Shown here in pieces: positions 15,991 through 27,075 of a stretch of 64,000 nucleotides of DNA; position 1 is the stretch's first letter; each line of letters begins with the position of its first letter. The position numbers were made by a program, and so were the translations under genes. This stretch comes from Noviherbaspirillum suwonense (GTDB lineage: Bacteria; Pseudomonadota; Gammaproteobacteria; Burkholderiales; Burkholderiaceae_D). The DNA is taken from NCBI RefSeq assembly GCF_900182955.1, contig NZ_FXUL01000004.1, positions 1 through 64,000 on the forward strand, read 5' to 3'. The notes beneath the pieces are model-generated. The model worked only from the letters and a program-made list of their open reading frames with translations, was not told where the DNA came from and made no database searches.

Positions 15991-16209
15991 TCATCCGGAT
16001 TTTTGCCGGCCCGGCGGATTCCTGAACGGCACGTCGCTGCGCGCTGCAACGACCGCGTCCGGCGCGCATTCCTGCAGGTCGCGCAACCGGCGATTGATCT
16101 CGCTGAGTCTCAGGAATACTTCCCGCTTTTCATCGAACAGCGACCGTGCCTGGCTGTAGGCGTCAGTCATCCGTATTTGTTCAACCTGCAGATAGCGATC
16201 ATTTGCCAT
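15991..16209 (-). CDS. Small hypothetical protein
   Basis: 72 residues, start at ATG 16207-16209 with a ggtggag ribosome binding site. It is hydrophilic and probably largely helical (SQARSLFDEKREVFLRLSEI), ending in a basic, Pro-rich tail. No family is recognised. It is the first gene on the core side of the boundary, so it could belong to either part, though its GC-rich codon use points to the core. Confidence 0.5.
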   Translation of the reverse strand: MANDRYLQVEQIRMTDAYSQARSLFDEKREVFLRLSEINRRLRDLQECAPDAVVAARSDVPFRNPPGRQKSG

Positions 16210-16368
16210 TGTGCGAACTCCACCAATTTGGTTCCATGGGATAGGCCCAAGTATAAATGGTGAGTTTATCAATAGATTGTGCAAATTCAAGCGGGATAAA
16301 TTATAGAAAATAAGTATCAAAACGATTAAGAATACTTATTGCGAGGCGGGTATCCCGCTGCCTGCCGC

Positions 16369-16782
16369 TCAGGCGATGGCAGCCTGGTCGAGGTAGAAGG
16401 TGCGACGCCATTCAAGCGCCTGCTGGGCATGATAGGTAAGCAGATCGTGCAGTATCTGCGGGTCGGCGCTGACCAGCTTCAGCGTGCTGATCAGGACGAT
16501 ACGACCAGTCGCCGGCGCCATGCTGAAAGCAGCGCTTCCGCTGGCCAGCTGCAGGTAATTGGCATTGAGCAGCTGCCTGTAAATGTCGGCGCCGCCTGCC
16601 TCGGGAACGAGGCCGAAGTCGATATAGCAATGCAGGGTGTCCGGCCTGAGGGCATGGAGATGGATCAGCGTGCAGTCGATGCCATCGACGCGGAAGGAAG
16701 CACCATCGGCAATGGCCCCGGCGTGACCGTGGCCGGCGATCCTGCAAAATTCCTGTACGAGCCTGCGATAAGCTTGTTGCAC
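16369..16782 (-). CDS. CesT/Tir-chaperone-like protein (type III secretion chaperone fold)
   Basis: 137 residues with the small acidic alpha/beta layout of class I type III secretion chaperones: a helix (YRRLVQEFCRIAG), a beta section (ASFRVDGIDCTLIHLHA, LHCYIDFGLVPE), a helix (IYRQLLNANYLQL), further strands (AAFSMAPATGRIVLISTL) and a C-terminal helix (ALEWRRTF). No secretion apparatus or effector is nearby. Related orphan CesT-like proteins occur in Burkholderiales, so it may have a secretion-independent role. No catalytic motif is expected. Confidence 0.6.
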   Translation of the reverse strand: MQQAYRRLVQEFCRIAGHGHAGAIADGASFRVDGIDCTLIHLHALRPDTLHCYIDFGLVPEAGGADIYRQLLNANYLQLASGSAAFSMAPATGRIVLISTLKLVSADPQILHDLLTYHAQQALEWRRTFYLDQAAIA

Positions 16783-16908
16783 CAGTTCTCCGTAAGGCCG
16801 CTGTCGGATGCAACGAGATAACGATGCAACGATGCAGCGTCATGCGTTGGGAGTCTCTTGGTTACTGGCATCTGCGATCGGTTCCAGCGATGCAGGGAAG
16901 GCCCGCTG

Positions 16909-17352
16909 TCATAAGGCCGCGCCGCATTCGGCATCGTGGCGTTCCGCCTTGCGGCGCGCGGCTCTCCTGATGGCCTCGGTTTTCGCGGAAATGGTTTTCG
17001 ACACCGATGCCGCATCCTCGGCGCTCCATTTCCTTTCCAGTTCCAGGCGCACGCATTTCTTTTTGTCGGCCCGTGCCGCCTTGTCCTTCCTGTCTGCGCG
17101 CTGCTCGCGTTCACGGGAAGCCCGTTCGGCATCGCGGGCTTTCTCGATGGCGGCAAGCTGCCGCCGCTCCTTGTCCACCTGCTGCCTGGCGCCCGCCGCG
17201 TCGATGGACGGCGGCGGAGGAGGGAGCACGACCTGCGCTGCGCCGCAGGGAACGTCGCTATAGGTGACGTGGTCTTGCGACACGCATTTATAGACGGCCA
17301 TGGCGGGCATCGCTACTGCCATCAGCAGGGACAGCAGTATCGTATGTCGCAT
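16909..17352 (-). CDS. Secreted DUF4124-type protein
   Basis: 147 residues. A clear signal peptide (MRHTILLSLLMAVAMPAMA) precedes VYKCVSQDHVTYSDVPCG, the short beta-rich DUF4124 motif with its two cysteines. The remainder is a highly charged Arg/Lys/Glu/Ala helix (about 55-140), probably a coiled coil. Predicted location is the periplasm or cell envelope. Function is unknown. Confidence 0.75.
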   Translation of the reverse strand: MRHTILLSLLMAVAMPAMAVYKCVSQDHVTYSDVPCGAAQVVLPPPPPSIDAAGARQQVDKERRQLAAIEKARDAERASREREQRADRKDKAARADKKKCVRLELERKWSAEDAASVSKTISAKTEAIRRAARRKAERHDAECGAAL

Positions 17353-17370
17353 GGCAGCCTCGTTGTCCGG

Positions 17371-18777
17371 TTAGAGCACCTTCCCCGGGTTCATCAGGTG
17401 GAGCGGATCGAGCGCATCCTTGATCACTCCCATCAGACGCAGCTCGACCGCCGATTTGTACTGCTTGATCTCTTCGCGCTTCAATGCGCCCAGCCCATGC
17501 TCGGCCGAGATCGAGCCGTGGAAGCGATGCACGCTGTCATGCACGACCTGGTTGACTTCGTGCTGCCGTTCCATGAAGTCGTCCGCCGGCATGTCGACCG
17601 GCGGGGACACGTTGTAATGCAGGTTGCCGTCGCCCAGGTGGCCGAAGGTGACCATCCTGATGCCCGGAAACCGGTCCGCCAGCAGCGCGTCGGTTTCGTG
17701 GATGAAGTCGCCGATGCGCGAGATCGGCACCGACACGTCATGCTTGATGTTCTTGCCTTCGTCCGCCTGCGCGAGCGTGATGTGCTCGCGGATGTCCCAC
17801 AGCGCGCGCGACTGGGCGATCGAGCCCGCGACAACCGCGTCCTGTATCGTTTCCTCTTCCAGCGCGCCGGTGATCAACGACTCCAGCATTGCCATCGCAT
17901 GTTCTTCGGACTCGCTGTCGGATAGCTCCAGCAGCACGTACTGCGGATAGGGCTGCGGAAACGGAGCGTGCATTTGTGGGTAATGTTTGGCAACCAGTTC
18001 CAGGCAAAATTGCGACATCAGCTCGAAGCCGGTCAGCGTCGCGCCGCATTGCTGCCGGGCCAGCGTCAGCAGCTTCAGCGCGGCATCCGTGGTCTGCATC
18101 GCGGCGAGGGCGGTCAGCGTTGCCTTGGGACGGGGGAAGAGCTTGATGACGGCGCCGGTGATGATGCCCAGCGTGCCTTCGGCGCCGATGTACAGGTCGC
18201 GCAGGTCGTAGCCGGTATTGTCCTTGCGCAGGCCGCGCAGCCCGTTCCAGACTTCGCCCTGCGGCGTCACGACTTCCAGTCCCAGGCACAGTTCGCGCGT
18301 GTTCCCGTAGCGCAGCACGCCGGTGCCGCCGGCATTGGTCGACAGGTTGCCGCCTATCGTGCAGCTGCCTTCCGCGCCCAGCGACAGCGGGAACAGGCGG
18401 TCGCGCTCGTCGGCCGCCTGCTGGATATTCGCCAGGATGCAGCCGGCGTCGACGGTCATCGTGTTGTTGACCAGGTCGATGTCCCTGATCCGGTTCATGC
18501 GGCCGAGCGACAGCACCACCGCGCGGCCGCTCAGGTCCGGCACGCTGCCCAGCACCAGGCCGGTGTTGCCGCCCTGCGGGCAGATGGGCACGCCGGCGTC
18601 GACGCAAAGGCGCACCAGCGCGGCGACTTCTTCCACCGAGCCGGGACGCAGTACTGCCTGCGCGCGGCCGGTGTAACGGCGGCGCCAGTCGACCAGGTAG
18701 GAAGCCATGTCGGCTTCGTTGGTGATCACGTGGGAAGCGCCTATCGCCTCCCGGCACAAATCGAGAAAATTATTCAT
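17371..18777 (-). CDS. FAD-binding oxidoreductase, D-2-hydroxyacid dehydrogenase type (GlcD/D2HGDH-like)
   Basis: 468 residues. The N-terminal half is an FAD PCMH-type domain (ICPQGGNTGLVLGSVPD, GCTIGGNLSTNAGG-like block, GAEGTLGIITGAVIKLFP). The C-terminal half is the FAD-oxidase C domain with GHLGDGNLHYNV and SAEHGLGALKREEI, the metal and substrate binding region of D-lactate and D-2-hydroxyglutarate dehydrogenases. It should oxidise a D-2-hydroxyacid, passing electrons to an unidentified acceptor; which acid cannot be decided from sequence alone. The start overlaps the stop of the upstream DUF2069 gene by eight bases, indicating co-transcription with it and wrbA. Confidence 0.85.
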   Translation of the reverse strand: MNNFLDLCREAIGASHVITNEADMASYLVDWRRRYTGRAQAVLRPGSVEEVAALVRLCVDAGVPICPQGGNTGLVLGSVPDLSGRAVVLSLGRMNRIRDIDLVNNTMTVDAGCILANIQQAADERDRLFPLSLGAEGSCTIGGNLSTNAGGTGVLRYGNTRELCLGLEVVTPQGEVWNGLRGLRKDNTGYDLRDLYIGAEGTLGIITGAVIKLFPRPKATLTALAAMQTTDAALKLLTLARQQCGATLTGFELMSQFCLELVAKHYPQMHAPFPQPYPQYVLLELSDSESEEHAMAMLESLITGALEEETIQDAVVAGSIAQSRALWDIREHITLAQADEGKNIKHDVSVPISRIGDFIHETDALLADRFPGIRMVTFGHLGDGNLHYNVSPPVDMPADDFMERQHEVNQVVHDSVHRFHGSISAEHGLGALKREEIKQYKSAVELRLMGVIKDALDPLHLMNPGKVL

Positions 18778-19173
18778 TGATGGATTCCGATGCTTTCTTG
18801 ATGACCTGCTTCGCCAGCGTCTTCGCGGCTTTCTTGTAGGGCCGCAGGTAGAGCAGGCTGCAGAGGAAGAAGATGCCTACCAGCGCGATTTCCGCGTAGG
18901 CCAGCCAGGCCGACACGCCGGTGTCGGTGTAGGCGCGCACGCTGCCTTCGGCCAGGTAGATGAGGATCAGCATCGACGACCATTGCAGCGTATAGATGTC
19001 GCGCTTGAGGATGCCGCGCAGCGGCAGCAGCAGCGGGATGACCTTCAGCACCAGCCACGATCCGTTCGGCCGCAGCGGCGCGAGCACCGTTTCCCATGCG
19101 ACGCACAGCACGATCAGCGCGACCAGGCTGGCGACCGCGCCGATGTAGAAATTTCTTTGGGCAGGACTTTCCA

Positions 19174-19174
<1 letters not shown>
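18770..19174 (-). CDS. DUF2069 inner-membrane protein
   Basis: 134 residues with about four hydrophobic segments (IGAVASLVALIVLCVAW, LKVIPLLLPL, MLILIYLAEG, AEIALVGIFFLCSLLYL) and a basic C-terminal tail, as in the DUF2069 family of small membrane proteins that follow wrbA in many betaproteobacteria. The start codon overlaps the stop of wrbA (ATGA). Function unknown. Confidence 0.8.
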
Positions 19175-21119
<1,945 letters not shown>

Positions 21120-21226
21120 ATGACGGCCGCGACGGCCCCGGCCTGCAGGCGCTGCGCATGCCTGCTGCGCGCAGCCACCGCGGCGGCGGACGCCAGGCGC
21201 CCGTTACCGGCGCGAACCGGTCGTGC

Positions 21227-22036
21227 TCAAAGCTCGGTGGCGAATCCGTAGAGCGCGTCCAGCACCGCGTCCGGCTGCTCCGTCATCAGCGCATGGCCGG
21301 TGGCGGCGACCTCGATGCTGCGCGCATGCAGGATGGATTCCTTGATCATCCGCGCAGCCTTCGGCGGCGTCATCATGTCGCGCTGGCCCAGCAGCAGCAG
21401 GGTGGGGCAGGTCACCCGCGCCGCCGCCGCTTCGCCGCCGGCATAGCTGTTGCAGACCGAGAAATCCGTGTGGAACAGGTGTTCCGGGCCGCGTGCGGCG
21501 ATGCGCTGCATCAGCCGGCGCGAGCCTTCCATCACGTTGAAGCCGGGCCCCGGGCTGGACGGCTTCGGCGACATGGTCGAATGCGACCAGATGTTGACCA
21601 TGTCGATGGCCCGCTGCTCGTCGTCCCGCGCCGCGCCCAGCAGCGCGTCGGATACGCGCATCGGATAGGCCGTGCCGACCATCGCCAGCTTGCTGACCCG
21701 CGCCGGCACCGCGCCGGCGGTCTCCAGCGCCGCCAGCGAACCCATGCTGTGGCCGATCAGCAGCGCCCGCTCGACGCCGGCGGCGTCCAGCAGCGCCAGC
21801 AGCCAGGCGCTGATCGCCTCGATGCTGGTCAGCGCCGGCCCCGCACTGCGCCCGTGGCCCGGCAGGTCCACCGCCAGCACGTTGTAGCCATGGTGCGCGA
21901 AATAGCGCGTCTGCAGACCCCAGACCGAGTGGTCGTTCTGCGCGCCGTGGATGAACACCGCGGTCGGCTGCGACGGCTTGTACGGCTTGCCGCCGGTGTA
22001 GCAGTAAGCGCGCTTTCCCTCTACCTGGTAATCCAT
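21227..22036 (-). CDS. Alpha/beta-hydrolase
   Basis: 269 residues. The alpha/beta-hydrolase fold is shown by the HGAQND oxyanion strand, the DLPGHGRS turn, nucleophile Ser in GHSMGS, Asp in LGQRDMMTPP and His in ATGHALM. Such proteins cleave esters, lactones or C-C bonds; the substrate is not predictable. It directly follows metY (one base between stop and start), so the two are probably co-transcribed. Confidence 0.85.
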   Translation of the reverse strand: MDYQVEGKRAYCYTGGKPYKPSQPTAVFIHGAQNDHSVWGLQTRYFAHHGYNVLAVDLPGHGRSAGPALTSIEAISAWLLALLDAAGVERALLIGHSMGSLAALETAGAVPARVSKLAMVGTAYPMRVSDALLGAARDDEQRAIDMVNIWSHSTMSPKPSSPGPGFNVMEGSRRLMQRIAARGPEHLFHTDFSVCNSYAGGEAAAARVTCPTLLLLGQRDMMTPPKAARMIKESILHARSIEVAATGHALMTEQPDAVLDALYGFATEL

Positions 22037-22037
22037 G

Positions 22038-23348
22038 TCAGCGTCCCTTCTGCGAGGCTTTCAGGCCGCGCGACAAATCGTCGATCAGGTCGTCGGCATC
22101 TTCCAGGCCGACCGACAGCCGTATCGTGCCCTCGGTGATGCCGGAGGCGGCAAGCTGTTCCGCCGGCACCCGGAAATGGGTGGTCGAGGCCGGGTGGATC
22201 ACCAGCGACTTCGCATCCCCGACGTTCGCCAGGTGGGAGAAAATGTTCAGCGCCTCGACGAAGCGCCGTCCGGCGGCCCGGTCGCCGCGGATGCCGAAGG
22301 AAAACACCGCGCCGCAGCCGCGCGGCAGCAGCTTCTGCGCCAGCGCATGGTCCGGGTGGTCGGGCAGGTCGGGGTAGGACACCGACTCCACCGCCGGATG
22401 CGCGGCCAGGAACTCGACCACGCGGCGCGCATTGGCCACGTGCTTTTCCATGCGCAGCGGCAGGGTCTCGATGCCCTGCAGGATGGCGAACGCATTGTGC
22501 GGGCTCATCACCGCGCCGAAGTCGCGCAGGCCTTCGCGCCGCGCGCGCAATGCGAACGGCGCGACCGTCGATTCCTCGGAGAACACCATGCCGTGAAAGC
22601 CGTCGTACGGCTCGCACAGTTCCGGAAAGTTGCCGGTCCGGTCATGCGCCGCCTGCCAGTCGAAGGTGCCGCCATCGACCAGCAGGCCGCCGACCGCGGT
22701 GCCGTGCCCGCACAGGAACTTGGTCGCCGAATGAAACAGCAGGTCGGCGCCGTGGTCGAACGGGCGCAGCAGCCAGGGCGTGGTGAAGGTCGAGTCCACC
22801 ATCAGCGGCAGGAAATGCTCATGGGCCACCTCGGCCACGCGCGGGATGTCGAGCACGTCGAGGCCGGGGTTGCCCAGCGTCTCGGCGAACAGCACCTTGG
22901 TGTTGGGCCGGATCGCATTGCGCCAGGCGTCGATGTCGCGCGGGTCGACGAAGGTAGTGTCGATGCCGAAGCGCTTCATCGTATAGCCGAGCAGGTTCTG
23001 CGAGCCGCCGTACAGCGCGCGCGACGCCACCACGTGGGAGCCGGCGCCGGCGATGGTGGCCAGGCCCAGGTGCATCGCGGCCTGGCCGCTGGCCACGGCG
23101 ATGCCGGCGACGCCGCCCTCGAGCGCGGCGATGCGTTCTTCGAGCACCGCGTTGGTCGGGTTGGAAATGCGCGAGTAGACATGGCCCGAGCGCTCCATGT
23201 TGAACAGCGCCGCGGCATGGTCGGAGTCCTTGAACACATAGGACGTGGTCAGGTAGATCGGGGTGGCGCGGGCGCCGGTCGCGGGGTCGGGCACGGCGCC
23301 GGCATGCAGCGCCAGCGTGTCGAAACCCGGGTATCTGGGATCGCTCAT
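22038..23348 (-). CDS. metY: O-acetylhomoserine sulfhydrylase-type PLP enzyme
   Basis: 436 residues from ATG 23346-23348 (MSDPRYPGFDTLALHAG). PLP-binding features of the Cys/Met metabolism family are present: YSRISNPTNAVLEERIAALE, SGQAAMHLGLATIAG, DSTFTTPWLLRPF, and the Schiff-base Lys210 in SATKFLCGHGT. Length and the long C-terminal domain fit MetY, which makes homocysteine from O-acetylhomoserine and sulfide. A second enzyme of this superfamily lies at 45190-46434. Confidence 0.88.
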   Translation of the reverse strand: MSDPRYPGFDTLALHAGAVPDPATGARATPIYLTTSYVFKDSDHAAALFNMERSGHVYSRISNPTNAVLEERIAALEGGVAGIAVASGQAAMHLGLATIAGAGSHVVASRALYGGSQNLLGYTMKRFGIDTTFVDPRDIDAWRNAIRPNTKVLFAETLGNPGLDVLDIPRVAEVAHEHFLPLMVDSTFTTPWLLRPFDHGADLLFHSATKFLCGHGTAVGGLLVDGGTFDWQAAHDRTGNFPELCEPYDGFHGMVFSEESTVAPFALRARREGLRDFGAVMSPHNAFAILQGIETLPLRMEKHVANARRVVEFLAAHPAVESVSYPDLPDHPDHALAQKLLPRGCGAVFSFGIRGDRAAGRRFVEALNIFSHLANVGDAKSLVIHPASTTHFRVPAEQLAASGITEGTIRLSVGLEDADDLIDDLSRGLKASQKGR

Positions 23349-23479
23349 GGCTGTCTCTCTCCTTGTTGATTGCCGGGCATCGTAGCAGTTAAGGCCGGGC
23401 CGGGCCACCGCGGGCGCGCTGGATTTTTCAGACCGCATACGCTACATTGCGTTAGGCAAAACTACAACGGGCGGCGGAG

Positions 23480-23926
23480 ATGAAAGTTTCGGAAATTCTC
23501 AAGGTCAAGGGTGACATCCTCTATACCGTCACCCCTGAAAGCTCGCTGCAGCAGGCCATCGCCACCATGGCGGAAAAGGATATCGGCTCCCTGGTGGTCA
23601 TGGAGTTCGGCGAACTGGTCGGCATGCTGACCTTCCGGGAAGTGGTCAAGGCCATCCACGGCAACCAGGGCTCGGTCGGCGCCGGCACCGTGCGCAAGCA
23701 CATGGACGACCACCCGATCACGATCACGCCCGACACCGACATCAACGAAGTGCGCCGCCTGATGCTGGAGCGCCATGCGCGCTACGTGCCGGTGGTGGAC
23801 GCCAAGACGCTGCTGGGCGTGATTTCCTTCTACGACGTCGCCAAGGCAGTCTTCGAAGCGCAGAGCTTCGAGAACAGGATGCTCAAGGCATATATCCGCG
23901 ACTGGCCCAGCGAGGGAGACGAGTAG
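23480..23926 (+). CDS. Tandem CBS-domain protein
   Basis: 148 residues made of two CBS domains (about 5-62 and 72-130), recognisable from LQQAIATMAEKDIGSLVV and INEVRRLMLERHARYVPVVD. CBS pairs bind adenine nucleotides and usually sense energy state. There is no attached catalytic domain. A strong terminator follows at 23946-23987, so it appears monocistronic. Confidence 0.88.
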   Translation: MKVSEILKVKGDILYTVTPESSLQQAIATMAEKDIGSLVVMEFGELVGMLTFREVVKAIHGNQGSVGAGTVRKHMDDHPITITPDTDINEVRRLMLERHARYVPVVDAKTLLGVISFYDVAKAVFEAQSFENRMLKAYIRDWPSEGDE

Positions 23927-23945
23927 GGCCTGTCATGCCCCGATC

Positions 23946-23987
23946 AAGCCGTTCATGGCGCGCAAGCACACCATGAACGGCTTTTTT
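23946..23987 (+). terminator. Intrinsic terminator after the CBS gene
   Basis: A perfect 13-bp stem (left arm aagccgttcatgg at 23946-23958, right arm at 23971-23983) with a 12-base loop, followed by TTTTTT. Confidence 0.9.
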
Positions 23988-24045
23988 AATGCGCTGCCGG
24001 TATTCTCCGGCCAGCGGCTTATCCGCACGAACGACAAGGAGACTT

Positions 24046-25038
24046 ATGCATATCGCCATCATCGGCGCCGGCCTCGCCGGTCTTTGCTGCGCGCGTGAAC
24101 TGCAGGCGGCGCGCCATACCGTGACCCTTTACGAAAAGCATGGCGACGCGGGCGGCCGCGCCCGGACCTGCGAGACCGAGGTCGGCGGACTGGACTTCGG
24201 CGCGCAGTATTTCACCGTGCAGAGCGATGCCTTCAAGAAGCGCACCGCCGCCTGGCGCAAGGCGGGATGGGTCGCGCCCTGGAGCGGCAAGCTTGTCAGC
24301 CTGGAGGACGGCAAGGCCCGTCCATCCGGCCGCGGCCAGCAGCGGCTGGTCGGCGTGCCCGGCATGGGCTCGCTGGCCGGGCAGCTGGCGCTCGGGATGG
24401 ATGTGCGGATGGGGCAGCGGGTCAACCGCATCGAGCCGCACGGCCAGCAGTGGCTGCTGTCGGTCGAGGCCGAGACCGTGCCCATCGCCGCCACCGCCGG
24501 GCCGTTCGACGCGGTGATCCTTGCCATCCCGTCCGACCAGGCGACGCTGCTGCTGGAGCCGGCGCCCGAACTCGCCGCGCAGACCGCGCAGATGCACATG
24601 GCGCCCTGCTGGTCGCTGATGATGGCGTTCCAGGACACGCTGGGCCTGTCGTACGACGGCGCCTGGGTCCGCGGCGGCCGGCTGGGCTGGATCGCGCGCG
24701 ACGCCTCCAAGCCGCAGCGCCGGCCCGGCGAACACTGGATCGCGCACTCGACGCCGGAGTGGGGCGCCGAGCACCTGATGGACGACCCGGAGCGGGCGAA
24801 GGAAAAGCTGCTGAAGGCGTTTCACGAGGTGACCGGCTCGGCGGTGCAGCCGGTCTATGCCGCGGTGCACCGCTGGCCGTATGCGCAGGCGCTGCAGCCT
24901 TTGCCCGGGCTGTTTCTATGGGACGAGGCGCGCCGCATCGGCGTCTGCGGCGACTGGTTTTCCTGCGGACTCGAGGGCTGCGGCCGGATCGAAAACGCCT
25001 GCCTGAGCGGGACGGCGATCGCGGAGGCAATCGCCTGA
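24046..25038 (+). CDS. Renalase-like FAD-dependent amine-oxidase-fold protein
   Basis: 330 residues from ATG 24046, preceded by aaggaga. The dinucleotide motif GAGLAGLCCARELQ at residues 7-20 and GGRARTCET identify the FAD-binding Rossmann fold; GGLDFGAQYFTV is typical of bacterial renalase-like proteins. The C-terminal GVCGDWFSCG and GCGRIENACLSG close the FAD site. Bacterial renalases oxidise isomeric forms of dihydro-NAD(P). That activity is plausible here but not proven. Confidence 0.8.
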   Translation: MHIAIIGAGLAGLCCARELQAARHTVTLYEKHGDAGGRARTCETEVGGLDFGAQYFTVQSDAFKKRTAAWRKAGWVAPWSGKLVSLEDGKARPSGRGQQRLVGVPGMGSLAGQLALGMDVRMGQRVNRIEPHGQQWLLSVEAETVPIAATAGPFDAVILAIPSDQATLLLEPAPELAAQTAQMHMAPCWSLMMAFQDTLGLSYDGAWVRGGRLGWIARDASKPQRRPGEHWIAHSTPEWGAEHLMDDPERAKEKLLKAFHEVTGSAVQPVYAAVHRWPYAQALQPLPGLFLWDEARRIGVCGDWFSCGLEGCGRIENACLSGTAIAEAIA

Positions 25039-25062
25039 GCTAGAATTCGAGTTTGATTTCCC

Positions 25063-25092
25063 GCCGGCATCTTCTGTGCCGGCGTTATTTTT
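25063..25092 (+). terminator. Intrinsic terminator
   Basis: Stem GCCGGCA / TGCCGGC (25063-25069 and 25077-25083) with a 7-base loop, followed by gTTaTTTTT. It lies between the renalase-like gene and the MFS-acyltransferase gene. Confidence 0.75.
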
Positions 25093-25102
25093 AGCCCGGA
25101 CC

Positions 25103-26989
25103 ATGCAAAAAAACAGCCAGTTCGCCCTGCTGCGCCAGCGCCGCTTCGCGCCATTTTTCTGGACCCAGTTCCTGGGCGCGTTCAACGACAACGTGTTCAA
25201 GACCGCGCTGCTGACCATCATCACCTATGACGCGCTGACCTGGACCACGACCGATGTCGGCCTGCTCAACAACCTGATCCCCGGCCTTTTCATCCTGCCT
25301 TTCCTGCTGTTCTCGGCCACGGCCGGGCAGCTTGCCGACAAGTTCGAGAAATCGCGGCTCACGCGCTTCGTCAAGCTGCTCGAAATCGCGATCATGCTGG
25401 TCGCCGCCGCCGGCTGGCTCACGCACAGCCTGTGGCTGCTGGTGGCGGCGGTGGTCGGCATGGGCCTGCACTCGACGCTGTTCGGCCCGGTCAAGTATGC
25501 CTACCTGCCGCAGCAGCTGAAGGCCGAGGAACTGGTCGGCGGCAACGGCGTGATCGAGATGGGCACCTTCGTCGGCATCCTGCTCGGCGAAGTGCTGGGC
25601 GCGGTGCTGGTGCTGCACAAGCCCTGGGGCGTGCACCTGGTCGCATTCGGCACCATCGCCATCGCCGTGCTCGGCTGGCTGACCAGCCGCGGCGTGCCGC
25701 TGACGCCGGCGCCGGCGCCCAACCTGCGCATCAACTGGAACCCGCTGACCGAGACGGTGCGCAACATCGGCCACACCCGCCAGAACCGCACCGTGTTCCT
25801 GTCGGTGCTGGGCAACTCCTGGTTCTGGTTCTACGGCGCGATCCTGCTCGCCCAATTTCCGCTGTATGCCAAGAATTACCTGCATGGCGACCATGGCGTG
25901 TTCGTGCTGCTGCTGACCGTGTTTTCGCTGGGCATAGGCGCCGGCTCGCTGCTGTGCGAGCGGCTGTCCGGGCACAAGATCGAGATCGGCCTGGTGCCGT
26001 TCGGCGCGATCGGCCTGTCGGTGTTCGGTTTCGATCTGTTCCTGGCCAGCCTGTCCTACGTGAACACCGAACTGGTCGGCGTGCAGGACTTCGTCGCGCA
26101 GAAAGGCAGCTGGCGCATCCTGTTCGACTGCGTTTTCATCGGCGTATTCGGCGGCTTCTATATCGTTCCGCTGTTCGCGCTGATCCAGACCCGCACCGAC
26201 CCGGCCCACCTGTCGCGCACGATTGCCGGCATGAACATCATGAATGCGCTGTTCATGGTGACCGCGGCGCTGGTGGCGATGGTGCTGCTGGGCATGGGCC
26301 TGTCGATTCCGCAGATCTTCATGGTGACCGCGCTGATGAACGCGGTGGTCGCGCTCTACATCTTCCTGCTGGTGCCGGAATTCCTGATGCGCTTCTTCGC
26401 CTGGATGCTGATCCACACGCTGCACCGGGTCGAGGCGGTGGACGCCGACCGCATCCCGGAAGCCGGGCCGGCGGTGCTGGTCTGCAATCACGTCAGCTAC
26501 ATGGATGCGCTGGTCATCGCCGCCGCCAGCCCGCGGCCCATCCGCTTCGTGATGGATCATCGCATCTTCGGCATCCCGGTGATTTCCTGGCTGTTCCGCG
26601 CGGCCAAGGCGATCCCGATCGCGCCGGCCAGGGAAGATGCGAAGCTGATGGCACAGGCCTACGACCAGATTGCCGCGGCGCTGGAAGAGGGCGATCTGGT
26701 CTGCATCTTCCCGGAAGGCAAGCTCACCCGCGATGGCGAGATCGACGCGTTCAGGAGCGGCGTCCAGCACATCGTCGCCCGCACGCCGGTGCCGGTGATC
26801 CCGATGGCGCTGCGCGGCCTGTGGGGCAGCCTGCTGACCCGCGGCGACGGCAACCCGTTCGAGCGTTCGTTCCGGCGCGGGCCCTGGTCGCGGCTGTCGC
26901 TGTCGGTCGGCGAGCCGCTGGCGCCGGCCGAGGTCACGCCGGACGCGCTGCGGCGGCAGGTGCTGGCGCTGCGCGGCGACTGGAAGTAG
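25103..26989 (+). CDS. MFS transporter fused to 1-acylglycerol-phosphate acyltransferase (LplT-PlsC-like)
   Basis: 628 residues from ATG 25103. Residues about 10-425 form a 12-helix major facilitator domain with the LplT-like GAFNDNVFK motif in helix 1. Residues about 435-628 are a PlsC-type acyltransferase with NHVSYMD (H-x4-D catalytic pair) and FPEGKLTRDG. The fusion corresponds to the separate lysophospholipid flippase LplT and acyltransferase Aas of enterobacteria, without the acyl-ACP synthetase part. Likely role: bring lysophospholipid to the inner leaflet and re-acylate it. Confidence 0.85.
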   Translation: MQKNSQFALLRQRRFAPFFWTQFLGAFNDNVFKTALLTIITYDALTWTTTDVGLLNNLIPGLFILPFLLFSATAGQLADKFEKSRLTRFVKLLEIAIMLVAAAGWLTHSLWLLVAAVVGMGLHSTLFGPVKYAYLPQQLKAEELVGGNGVIEMGTFVGILLGEVLGAVLVLHKPWGVHLVAFGTIAIAVLGWLTSRGVPLTPAPAPNLRINWNPLTETVRNIGHTRQNRTVFLSVLGNSWFWFYGAILLAQFPLYAKNYLHGDHGVFVLLLTVFSLGIGAGSLLCERLSGHKIEIGLVPFGAIGLSVFGFDLFLASLSYVNTELVGVQDFVAQKGSWRILFDCVFIGVFGGFYIVPLFALIQTRTDPAHLSRTIAGMNIMNALFMVTAALVAMVLLGMGLSIPQIFMVTALMNAVVALYIFLLVPEFLMRFFAWMLIHTLHRVEAVDADRIPEAGPAVLVCNHVSYMDALVIAAASPRPIRFVMDHRIFGIPVISWLFRAAKAIPIAPAREDAKLMAQAYDQIAAALEEGDLVCIFPEGKLTRDGEIDAFRSGVQHIVARTPVPVIPMALRGLWGSLLTRGDGNPFERSFRRGPWSRLSLSVGEPLAPAEVTPDALRRQVLALRGDWK

Positions 26990-27075
26990 GCGCCCGAAGC
27001 CGTCGCCGATGCCAGCGCGCCCGGCCGCGCTGGTAAAATCGCTCGCTTCCGCTCAACCTTTCCCCTGGCGACATC

